DNA of 64,000 nt from Phycisphaerales bacterium (GTDB lineage Bacteria > Planctomycetota > Phycisphaerae > Phycisphaerales > SM1A02). Positions within the stretch are counted from its first letter, which is position 1. Every line of letters begins with the position of its first letter. This document shows, piece by piece, positions 8,476 through 16,301 of this stretch. The translations under genes and the position numbers were made by a program. The notes beneath the pieces were generated by a model, which had not been told where the DNA came from, ran no database searches, and was given only the letters and a program-made list of their open reading frames with translations. The DNA lies in assembly GCA_030748805.1 (NCBI GenBank), contig JASMLG010000010.1, positions 15,319 to 79,318 of the forward strand, read 5' to 3'.

Positions 8476-10500
8476 TTAAGGGACAATGCCGAAGACCCAG
8501 CGGTCAAGCCAAGTGCGATCCCAGTTCATTTTTGCTCGTCTATGTGACATCTTTGATAGTGAATGCCCGGTGCCTGGATATATAACAAGTTGCGATGGAA
8601 CGTCTAAATAATCGTAAAGTGCCCTGTATAGTGCTTTTGATTGTTCTGCAGGAACACGTTCATCGCCAGCACCAACGTGAATTATTGTTGGGGTGGTTAT
8701 TTTGTCTGCTTCAAATAAAGGAGACATTCGGTTTAATTCTTGCGGCACTTCCCAGGGTAGTCCCTTTGCGTAATTAATAACGTGTCCCGGAGTATCTTCA
8801 ATTGACCACTGCATCGTTTGATCAAAGACCCCCGCCCCGCTACTAGCCGCTTTAAATCTATCTGTTGTTGCAATTATGCAATTAGTCAAATATCCACCAT
8901 TACTCCAACCGCCAATTGCAAGTTGGTCTGGATTTGCAATACCTCGCTCAATCATTGCGTCAACACCAGCAAGAATATCTTGAACTTCTATGTCGTTTTC
9001 ATGACCTATCAATGCAGTCAGAAATTTGTCCCCATATCCAGTGGATCCTCGGTAATTTGGGCTCAAAACAGCCCAGCCATCTGTTGAAAGTACACCACGA
9101 CCATGCATTGAAAAGGTTAGGCCTGAAGTTGATGCAGAGGTTGGTCCGCCATGCAGGTGGACATAAAGTGGTAACGAGCCTTGCTCTAGTTTATATCCCG
9201 AAGGATATTCCAAAACACCTTCAATTTTTGTACCATCTGGAGCATCCCATTCAACAGAAGTTATAGTCGGCAAGTCCCATTCCTCCACAAATTTATTTGG
9301 GTTAGCGATAACAGAAATCCCGTGTTGCTCTTGTGAGATAACAGCAACAACTGGTGGAAATAATTTCGATCCAACAACTATTGAAACGTCGTTAGGATTG
9401 TCAGATATGCTAAATGACCAACAAGAGAAACTACTTGCGACTAGTTTATTTGTCTTGCCTTGTTTACCATCTCCAACTTGTTCTATTTCTAATAGAGGAC
9501 GAGTGGTTCCTTGTTCTGCGATGTAAAGCAAGTCATGTGACTTTGGAGACCATTGTGGCGGAGAACCAACTGAAACTTCTTCAAAACGTGTTACTTTTTG
9601 AATTGTTGTCCTATCCTCTTTAAATGTTGCGACAAACATTTCCATCGGATAGCCATCAAAGTCAACAGTGAAAACTAGCCGAAACCCATCAGTTGACCAA
9701 TCGGGGGACTCAATCCATCCATACGGAGATGCTGTTTCTTCTCTCCAAAGAGTATCGTCAAGCAAAGTTGTCTCTTGTGTATCAACATCATATATTCCGA
9801 TTGTTGACAAACCCTCATTTGTAATTAGGCGGTTATCTGGAGTAGTTATGATTGCAATTGTTTCTTCAGAAGGAGATGGAGAAAAGTATTGAATAACTCG
9901 GTCTTCATCCCAAATTAATTCGTGTTTCCATGAACGTAGATCCAATTTCCATAATTCAGAATAATCGACAATCCCATGCCCATATTCAATATCATCATGA
10001 TCTTTTCGAAGTTGTTTCCAGTCATCATCAACTTGAGTCTCATCATCTAGAGTGTAATAGACAGATTTGCCATCATCTGAAAGTGTCCAATCTATTACTC
10101 CTGACTCTAGACGAGTTACGGCCATCAATTGAGTACCATTTGGTTTAATTCTCCAAATCTGTTTCTTTCCATTTCTAGGAAGGGTTTCACCTTTACTTCC
10201 TCGCCTAGAGGAGAAATATAACCACTCGTCGCTTTCGCCCCACTGCAAAGAACCGTCGTTTGCCTCATCAAATGTGATTCTTGCAGGATTTCTCTCTCCA
10301 TGAGTCGGCGAAATCCAAATGTCATAGTTTCTCCTATCAAGATCTTTGTCCCATCTGCCTTCTGTCCAAGCTGTGTAATGTCCACTAGGAGAAGTTGAAC
10401 AACTTGACACATAAGACAACGAAAAATAATCGTCTGCTGTAACCGGATTACTTTCATTTCCTACCTGCATACATATTATTAGAAGTTGTGTAATTATCAT
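8476..10500 (-). CDS. Exported S9-family serine peptidase (prolyl oligopeptidase/dipeptidyl aminopeptidase type)
   Basis: 674 residues. A short hydrophobic start (MIITQLLIICMQVG) suggests export. Residues ~25-400 are strand repeats of the WD/TolB kind (SPSGHYTAW, PQWSPKSHDLLYIA), the propeller that gates the active site in this family. The alpha/beta-hydrolase domain follows: the oxyanion region YVHLHGGPTSA, nucleophile elbow GGWSNGGYL (Ser near 534), Asp in GAGDERVP (~620) and His in PGTGHSLSK (~650). The triad is complete. Such enzymes cleave short peptides, often after proline. The stop codon abuts the convergent upstream gene with no spacer. It lies 15 bp after the MacB-type permease gene and probably ends that operon. 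Confidence 0.92.
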   Translation of the reverse strand: MIITQLLIICMQVGNESNPVTADDYFSLSYVSSCSTSPSGHYTAWTEGRWDKDLDRRNYDIWISPTHGERNPARITFDEANDGSLQWGESDEWLYFSSRRGSKGETLPRNGKKQIWRIKPNGTQLMAVTRLESGVIDWTLSDDGKSVYYTLDDETQVDDDWKQLRKDHDDIEYGHGIVDYSELWKLDLRSWKHELIWDEDRVIQYFSPSPSEETIAIITTPDNRLITNEGLSTIGIYDVDTQETTLLDDTLWREETASPYGWIESPDWSTDGFRLVFTVDFDGYPMEMFVATFKEDRTTIQKVTRFEEVSVGSPPQWSPKSHDLLYIAEQGTTRPLLEIEQVGDGKQGKTNKLVASSFSCWSFSISDNPNDVSIVVGSKLFPPVVAVISQEQHGISVIANPNKFVEEWDLPTITSVEWDAPDGTKIEGVLEYPSGYKLEQGSLPLYVHLHGGPTSASTSGLTFSMHGRGVLSTDGWAVLSPNYRGSTGYGDKFLTALIGHENDIEVQDILAGVDAMIERGIANPDQLAIGGWSNGGYLTNCIIATTDRFKAASSGAGVFDQTMQWSIEDTPGHVINYAKGLPWEVPQELNRMSPLFEADKITTPTIIHVGAGDERVPAEQSKALYRALYDYLDVPSQLVIYPGTGHSLSKMSHRRAKMNWDRTWLDRWVFGIVP

Positions 10501-10515
10501 TTTTCTACCTAATTA

Positions 10516-11844
10516 TTAATCGTGTCGCAGTGCAACTATTGGATCTTGTTTACTAGCAATAATTGCTGGGTAAATCCCAAAAATTAACCCTGTACAAGCC
10601 GCAACTAAAAATGAAACAATTATTGACCACATGGTTAATTGTGTTTCAAGATTAATTACAACATCTTCAGATGAGAACCACCCGAATGTTGTTGTAATCC
10701 ATGTATAGAATTTTTCAAGCCCTAATGATATCCCAACACCTAGAGCGATGCCAAGAAGGCCACCAACACAACTTAAACTACCCGTTTCAATTAAGAACTG
10801 AATTGCAATGTCACTTCTTGAGGCGCCAACAGCTCTACGTATTCCAATTTCTCGAGTTCGTTCGACAACTGTTGCAAGCATAATATTCATAATTCCAATT
10901 CCACCAACTAACAAACTGATTGCTGCGATAGCTGTAAGCAATATATTCATTGTTGCTGTTGTCCTTCTAACATTCTCAAGCAGTTCCCAAGGTACTATGA
11001 TTTCTACATCCTTCATGTTTGGATGATCGGTTTTCATAACTCTGCGAATGTGTTCTGCTAGTGGAACTACGGTTTCTGTAGATGTTGCGTTTAAGTAAAT
11101 TTCGGAGATCTCTACCTCTTCACCACTAAAAGAGCCAGACTGTCTTCGAACTACAATGTCCCCAAATTCTAATTTTGCGGTGGTTATTGGAATATGAACA
11201 TCTTTATTTAAATCTCTACCAACCAGAGCCGAGCCAGTACCTCCTGCTAAACCAATTGGTTCAAGAACACCAATAACAGTAAATGATCTTCTGTCAATTC
11301 TGATTTTTTGCCCAATCGGATTGTCAAGTGTAAAAAATAATTTTGCAACTTCAGAACCAATAACTGCAACAGGCGCTCGCCTGTCTAAGTCCTCGTCGAC
11401 CAAATATCTTCCACCAGTTTTAACTCTTAAATTTGCCGCTTCCATCAAATGTGGCGAAGTTCCAAATGTTTGACTAATTGTTCTAGAAGCACCGTGAGAT
11501 ATTTCAGAACCAACTGCTTTAAGAGGAATAATATTCGTTGCATCTACAAATTGCTCCAACCTTCTTTTATCAACTGCAGTAATTCCGAACTTTGCCACAA
11601 ATGATCTGCGCTGTGAACCCACCTGTTGTGACTCTGGTGGCCTCGAAGATCTAACAATAACATTGGTTGCTCCGAGTGATTGAATTGCCCTCAGCGCGCT
11701 TTGCTTGTTACCCTCACCTATTGAAACCATGACTATAACAGATGCAACACCAAGCACAATTCCCAAACTCGTTAAGACCGACCTTAGAGCATGCAATCGC
11801 AAACTCTTTATGCCAAGCTTAAATGTTTCTAAAGTAATATTCAT
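10516..11844 (-). CDS. MacB/FtsX-type ABC transporter permease
   Basis: 442 residues with the MacB layout: a first membrane helix near residues 20-42 (SVLTSLGIVLGVASVIVMVS), a ~220-residue periplasmic MacB_PCD domain (GATNVIVRSSRPPES, VIGSEVAKLFF), then three C-terminal helices including the family signature TREIGIRRAVGASRSDI, which docks on the ATPase. Members drive lipoprotein, peptide or macrolide transport, or mechanotransmission at the cell envelope. No ATPase gene or periplasmic adaptor lies nearby, so the partner must be encoded elsewhere. Its start codon overlaps the last base of the sensor kinase gene, indicating coupled translation and possibly a shared stress or envelope role. Confidence 0.9.
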   Translation of the reverse strand: MNITLETFKLGIKSLRLHALRSVLTSLGIVLGVASVIVMVSIGEGNKQSALRAIQSLGATNVIVRSSRPPESQQVGSQRRSFVAKFGITAVDKRRLEQFVDATNIIPLKAVGSEISHGASRTISQTFGTSPHLMEAANLRVKTGGRYLVDEDLDRRAPVAVIGSEVAKLFFTLDNPIGQKIRIDRRSFTVIGVLEPIGLAGGTGSALVGRDLNKDVHIPITTAKLEFGDIVVRRQSGSFSGEEVEISEIYLNATSTETVVPLAEHIRRVMKTDHPNMKDVEIIVPWELLENVRRTTATMNILLTAIAAISLLVGGIGIMNIMLATVVERTREIGIRRAVGASRSDIAIQFLIETGSLSCVGGLLGIALGVGISLGLEKFYTWITTTFGWFSSEDVVINLETQLTMWSIIVSFLVAACTGLIFGIYPAIIASKQDPIVALRHD

Positions 11845-13427
11845 TAGTCCATCAACGGTTCGTGTTTCTCTGGAGAAAACAGTTCTGGTATATCAACACA
11901 AAAAGTCGCACCGCTGCTCGGTGTTGATTTTACAGTTAAGTTTACGTGTAAAAGTTCTGCCAGTTCTCTACATATTGCAAGCCCAAGACCAGTTCCACAG
12001 TGTTCTCTAGTATGAGTTGCATCAACTTGTCTGAATTTCTCAAACACAGTGTCTATCATGTCCTCTGGTATGCCTGAACCACAATCTTTAACTGAAATCC
12101 TAATCGAATTCTCTTCACCTTGCGGTTTCACTCGTTTAGCACTAATGAGAATCTCTGTGTTTGGTTCTGTAAATTTAATTGCGTTTGACAGAAAGTTGTA
12201 CAGGATTTGTTGCAATTTGCCTGGGTCTGTTTGTACTGTAGGCATGTCATTTTCAACTGACAGACTAACGGTGACTCCCTTTGTCTTGGCTTGAGGTCTC
12301 ATGATGCTACTAAGACCTTCTAAAAGATCGAAGATACTTGTGGCTTCAAGATTAACTTCCATGCGACCTGATTCGATTTTTGCCATATCAAGTAGTTCGT
12401 TAATCATTTCTAATAGAGAGCGACCGCTTGTTAATATATTTCGTAAATAACGAATTCTTTTCTCTTGATCATCTTCTGTCTTAACCTTCATGCTTTCAAG
12501 AAGTTCTGCAAATCCGATAATTGAATTAAGGGGCGTTCGCAATTCGTGGCTTACATTCGCAACAAATTCATTTTTCAATTTACTTGACTCAAACAGACCT
12601 ATATTTACTTCTGCTAATTCCTCAACCTTCAAGTCAAGTGATTCATTCATCTTCTGAAGGTGTTGTTGATCTCTTCCCATTCGATCTAACATTTCGTTGA
12701 ATGCAATGGATAATTCTTCAAACTCATCACCGGTTTTTAGAGAAGACCTTGCAGTCAAATCGCCCTGCTGAACACGTTCTGATACTCTCCTTAGTTTTCT
12801 AACTGGAGAAAATATAAGTCTCTTAAAGATGAAAAAATAAACTAGAACTGAAATCAAACCGCCAACTAAACCAGCGATAATGATAACGGTTCGACTGCCT
12901 TCTAACTGATTTCTTGCAAAAGTTGTCTTCCTGCGGATTACCAATATTGCTTCAAGTGGATCTACTAAAGAGGGATCAAATACCCCCGAATCAAAATCAG
13001 TAACGCCCTCTTTGCGTATTGATTTTAATTGTGATCTGGTTATTGACTTTGCATACAAAAAATAATTGTGATGGTTGCGATTATATGCATCGTAAAATTC
13101 GTCTTTATCGCTTCTTTGTTTCTGGAATGAAACTAGCGCCCTGTCAACAAACTCGTCTTCATTATGATTAATTTCATTGATTCTTACGAGGTGGATATAA
13201 ACATCTTCATCCTCAAACGCTTCGGATTCGATCTTTGAGTTAATCCACAAATCAGACAATTGCCTTGCAACCTCTAACTGATAATCCTGAACAACAGCTG
13301 ATGAATTCATCCAAGGAACTGCAAGAAGACACGCAATAATGATGACGTTTGCAGTGCCAAAAATTGCTAAACACTTATTCGCTAAACTAACTCGTGAGCC
13401 CATATTGCTTAAGATAACGTGAAACAA
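11844..13427 (-). CDS. Membrane sensor histidine kinase (HAMP-HisKA-HATPase)
   Basis: 527 residues. Helix 1 is near 18-40; a ~140-residue extracytoplasmic sensor rich in acidic residues follows; helix 2 is near 184-210 (TVIIIAGLVGGLISVLVYFF). A HAMP linker (PVRKLRRVSERVQQGDL) leads to a coiled coil, the phospho-acceptor NVSHELRTPLNSIIGF, an N box (LYNFLSNAIKFTEPN), and G boxes in DCGSGIPEDMIDTVFEKF and CGTGLGLAICREL. All catalytic motifs are intact. It autophosphorylates on His and passes phosphate to a response regulator, but none is encoded in the window. The permease gene overlaps its end, so the two are an operon. The ligand cannot be inferred from the sensor domain. Confidence 0.93.
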   Translation of the reverse strand: MFHVILSNMGSRVSLANKCLAIFGTANVIIIACLLAVPWMNSSAVVQDYQLEVARQLSDLWINSKIESEAFEDEDVYIHLVRINEINHNEDEFVDRALVSFQKQRSDKDEFYDAYNRNHHNYFLYAKSITRSQLKSIRKEGVTDFDSGVFDPSLVDPLEAILVIRRKTTFARNQLEGSRTVIIIAGLVGGLISVLVYFFIFKRLIFSPVRKLRRVSERVQQGDLTARSSLKTGDEFEELSIAFNEMLDRMGRDQQHLQKMNESLDLKVEELAEVNIGLFESSKLKNEFVANVSHELRTPLNSIIGFAELLESMKVKTEDDQEKRIRYLRNILTSGRSLLEMINELLDMAKIESGRMEVNLEATSIFDLLEGLSSIMRPQAKTKGVTVSLSVENDMPTVQTDPGKLQQILYNFLSNAIKFTEPNTEILISAKRVKPQGEENSIRISVKDCGSGIPEDMIDTVFEKFRQVDATHTREHCGTGLGLAICRELAELLHVNLTVKSTPSSGATFCVDIPELFSPEKHEPLMD

Positions 13428-13488
13428 TCCATAGGGTCGTTATTACCCTTGCGAAGCAACAAGAACTATTCTGCTTCTCAGAGTGACA

Positions 13489-14142
13489 TCACACACGAAC
13501 CAACGTAGTAGCATGAAAAGGACGACCCTCTCGTTTGTATTTCCGTTCAAAATTTGTGCCTACAAGTTCTCCATCTCCGGCTGAATCCTTAGGATTAAAC
13601 TCAACCCTAGTGAACAACGAAGTATTGCGAGAAAAATGATCCTCGCACCACTTCCACAAATCGTTATGATCAGTGACTATGTGCACAAGTCCACCTTCCT
13701 TAAGAATACGGTAAAATGTAACAAGAGAACTGTCTTGAATTACTCGGCGTTTATGATGCCGTTTCTTTGGCCATGGATCGCTAAAATAAAGATGTATGAC
13801 ATCTGCAACGCTATCTTTACACCAGTAATATAAAAACTCAGTTGCATCTCCATGAACCAATCTCACGTTTTGGACATGATTCCTGCGAATCCGATCTGCT
13901 GCATATCTATAAAACTCTGCAGCCCACTCAAATCCAAGATAGTTTACATCTGCTCTATTCTGAGCTTCTTGTACAAGAAAAGTGCCTTTACCAGAACCAA
14001 TTTCTATTTCAAATGGAAATTCAAATTGTTCAAACCAGTTCCTAGGGTCGATGCGCCCTTCGGTACTTGGGGGGAGAGTGCGCATTTGAATACCTATGTT
14101 TCCAACATCAAATTGCTTACCGCGAGAAAGCCCAAAACTCAT
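13489..14142 (-). CDS. trmB: tRNA (guanine-N7-)-methyltransferase TrmB
   Basis: 217 residues. TrmB uses S-adenosylmethionine to methylate G46 in the variable loop of tRNAs. Evidence: a Rossmann SAM-binding segment (FEIEIGSGKGTFLVQEA, near residues 45-62), an acidic strand end (YLGFEWA), and the family hallmark HLYFSDPWPKKRHHKRR near residue 130. C-terminal motifs (VTDHNDLWKWCEDHF and GTNFERKYKREGRPFH) are also present, the last being the T-x-x-E tRNA/substrate-binding region. Length is normal. The start codon overlaps the stop of the upstream PQQ-propeller gene as ATGA, which points to translational coupling. Confidence 0.96.
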   Translation of the reverse strand: MSFGLSRGKQFDVGNIGIQMRTLPPSTEGRIDPRNWFEQFEFPFEIEIGSGKGTFLVQEAQNRADVNYLGFEWAAEFYRYAADRIRRNHVQNVRLVHGDATEFLYYWCKDSVADVIHLYFSDPWPKKRHHKRRVIQDSSLVTFYRILKEGGLVHIVTDHNDLWKWCEDHFSRNTSLFTRVEFNPKDSAGDGELVGTNFERKYKREGRPFHATTLVRV

Positions 14143-14492
14143 GTGGTTACGCCTGCGGTGCTCGTTGAAGCTGCAGCTGCCGCTTGAGCTGTAATTGCTT
14201 GGGCGGACGAATCTTTGGACGAAGAACCATTTATAGAAATAATGTTCGGAATACCAGTACCGTGCCCCTTAAGTTCGTTGAACCATACCTCAGAACCTGT
14301 TGTGGGTTCTAAACAATAGGTGTAACCCTGAACAGAAACTATTATTCTGTCTCCATCTAATAACATTGAAGGAAACCCAGTACCCTTTGTGGCCTTCCAA
14401 TCCCAAACCACTTTACCGCTATATCTATCTAGTGCAATTACTTGTTTGTTGAAGCCAACAAAAACAAGATCATCAATTTTATTAGTCGTCAT
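14139..14492 (-). CDS. Short PQQ-like beta-propeller repeat protein
   Basis: 117 residues with no signal peptide. It carries about three propeller blades of the PQQ/WD-like kind: VFVGFNKQVIALDRYSGKVV, GFPSMLLDGDRIIVSVQG, then YTYCLEPTTGSEVWFNELKG. The last ~35 residues are a Ser/Ala/Thr-rich, probably disordered tail with a run of alanines. A full propeller would need several copies, so the protein may oligomerise, or it may be a compact family of its own; I recall similar short proteins in planctomycetes, so I do not treat it as a fragment. It overlaps the upstream hydrolase gene by 11 nt and trmB by 4 nt, so it belongs to a tightly packed operon. Its function is unknown. Confidence 0.7.
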   Translation of the reverse strand: MTTNKIDDLVFVGFNKQVIALDRYSGKVVWDWKATKGTGFPSMLLDGDRIIVSVQGYTYCLEPTTGSEVWFNELKGHGTGIPNIISINGSSSKDSSAQAITAQAAAAASTSTAGVTT

Positions 14493-15891
14493 CTGTCACC
14501 TCTAAAATCCAATCGTTCATGGTTGCTAGGACATCTGGGTCAAAGGTTGTTTCGATTTGTGCATATTCTTCAACCCCTCCAGTAACTGCTGGCTGAAATA
14601 GGTGATTTAATCCTTCAAATTCAACAATCGTAATGTCGCCACCCGCTTCATTTATTGTCGATTCGATGACTGGAAGATTTTGTTTTGAATCAACCTGAAC
14701 ATCCTTAGTTCCATTCATTGCTAGAACTGGACAAGAAACTCTTGAAAGTGTCAATGCTGGGTCATAGAATAAAAAAAACTGCATCCAAGGGATTGTCATT
14801 ACTTCTATACCTTCATCAATTGCTTGTTCCATTATTTCTTTTGAAACCTCTAACCCCTGTGCTTCAAATTGTATTGCTACAAGTTCTGCCATAAGTTCAC
14901 GAAGTTCTTCTGCGCTAGAACCACTTTCTATCGTTTCATACAAAGACATTGAAGCGTGAATGACTTCTTCAATTAATCCTTGTTCTGCACCGTTTGATTG
15001 TAATAGGCGTGCTTGTTGTACAGGTAACAATTCAAATCCCGGAACACCTGGTCCAGCAAGCATGACAACAAACGCTAATTTTTTATCCTTTACTGCAACC
15101 ATTGGGCCGATGATTCCACCTTCACTGTGCCCAATAACACCGACATACTTGTTGTTTATTTCAGGGTGCATCCTTGCTGCTTGCACCATCACTTCAACGT
15201 CTGTTGCAAAATCCTTTGATGTGGCGGTTTTCAAGTCCTCAATATTTTTCATAACGGAACCGCCAACGCCTCGATCATCAAAACGTAATACAGCTACGCC
15301 TCGGCGTGTGAGGTAGTCAGCTATAACCAAAAACGGTTTGTGCCCCATAATCGATTCATCTCTGTCCTGTTGACCTGAGCCACTGACAAGTACTGCACAA
15401 GGAAACGGGCCCTTACCCTCCGGAAGTGTGAGTGTTCCCTGTAATAAATGACCATCTTGATGTAAACTCGTAACTTCTCTTAATTCATACGGGTAAGGTT
15501 CTTCTGGATGTTGTGGCCTAACTAACTCTGCAATTGCATCCACTCTATCGAAATCAATTTCAAACACAAGACCTTGATACATTTCGCCTGACAATTTCGT
15601 AAGGTCTTCATTTTCAGAAACAATAAACTTTAGACCAGCCTGTGGTAGTTCTGCTGAGATAGAACCATCTTGTGTATAAGTAGTTGGCAACGGTAAGTTC
15701 TTTGCTCCTTGCGACGGAGCAGTCAGTAATAGAACAGTTCCTTCATCTGATTCAGAAACACCAAGTGTCATTTCTAATTCACCCAAGGTTGGTATTTGTA
15801 TTTTTCCAGAATAAAGTCTCGGTTCTTCGGCAAAAGCTGAGCACGCAATAACACAAAGCCAAAAAATACAATGACTTAAGATTTTATTCAT
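14482..15891 (-). CDS. Exported alpha/beta-hydrolase (dienelactone-hydrolase-like)
   Basis: 469 residues. A clear signal peptide (CIFWLCVIACSAFAEE) leads into a ~100-residue beta-rich N-terminal domain, then the hydrolase fold: GTLTLPEGKGPFPCAVLVSG, SGQQDRDESIMGH and RFDDRGVGGS. The nucleophile elbow is IGHSEGGIIG, with the catalytic Asp in LAMNGTKDVQV and the His in EGLNHLFQPA. It is expected to act in the periplasm as an esterase or acyl-peptidase-like hydrolase; the substrate is unknown. The same two-part layout occurs in secreted hydrolases of many environmental bacteria. It overlaps the next gene by 11 nt and follows rsfS by 17 nt. Confidence 0.85.
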   Translation of the reverse strand: MNKILSHCIFWLCVIACSAFAEEPRLYSGKIQIPTLGELEMTLGVSESDEGTVLLLTAPSQGAKNLPLPTTYTQDGSISAELPQAGLKFIVSENEDLTKLSGEMYQGLVFEIDFDRVDAIAELVRPQHPEEPYPYELREVTSLHQDGHLLQGTLTLPEGKGPFPCAVLVSGSGQQDRDESIMGHKPFLVIADYLTRRGVAVLRFDDRGVGGSVMKNIEDLKTATSKDFATDVEVMVQAARMHPEINNKYVGVIGHSEGGIIGPMVAVKDKKLAFVVMLAGPGVPGFELLPVQQARLLQSNGAEQGLIEEVIHASMSLYETIESGSSAEELRELMAELVAIQFEAQGLEVSKEIMEQAIDEGIEVMTIPWMQFFLFYDPALTLSRVSCPVLAMNGTKDVQVDSKQNLPVIESTINEAGGDITIVEFEGLNHLFQPAVTGGVEEYAQIETTFDPDVLATMNDWILEVTDDD

Positions 15892-15908
15892 GATTTATCT
15901 CCTTAAAA

Positions 15909-16301
15909 TTATGTAGCAGCTGAACTTGCAGGAACGTCTATCCTTTTTGCGTCTGACCACAAGTCCTCTAAATCATAGTATGCACGGAGCTGTGGTTCAA
16001 ACAGATGCAACACAACAGTAATAAAATCAACAACAATCCATGTTGCTCCTGTGTCGACGTTCTTGCGGAATGCCGGAAAACCAAGTTCTTCACCCAAATC
16101 AGCAATTTCGGCTGAAACCGATTTCATCTGACGGTCGCTTGTTCCAGTTGCAACAAGAACATAATCACAAACCTGACTCAATCCTGTAACGTCAAGAAGT
16201 AAGACATCTTCACAGTGTCTGTCCCGAAGTAAACGCCCAGCTTCCGCAGCAAATACAGCGGACTCGGGGCGTTTAGTTTTTTCGGAATTAGTTTCTGCCA
16301 T
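15909..16301 (-). CDS. rsfS: Ribosomal silencing factor RsfS
   Basis: 130 residues. RsfS (YbeB/Iojap family) binds ribosomal protein L14 on the 50S subunit and blocks subunit joining when nutrients are short. Evidence: AAEAGRLLRDRHCEDVLLLD at the N-terminus, the core DYVLVATGTSDRQMKSVSAE, then TWIVVDFITVVLHLFEPQLR followed by YYDLEDLWSDAKRI, all typical. Length is normal. Its ATG immediately follows the TAA of the pyrophosphatase gene, so both are on one transcript; linkage of rsfS to an ion-pumping pyrophosphatase is unusual, since rsfS is commonly near nadD. Confidence 0.95.
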   Translation of the reverse strand: MAETNSEKTKRPESAVFAAEAGRLLRDRHCEDVLLLDVTGLSQVCDYVLVATGTSDRQMKSVSAEIADLGEELGFPAFRKNVDTGATWIVVDFITVVLHLFEPQLRAYYDLEDLWSDAKRIDVPASSAAT

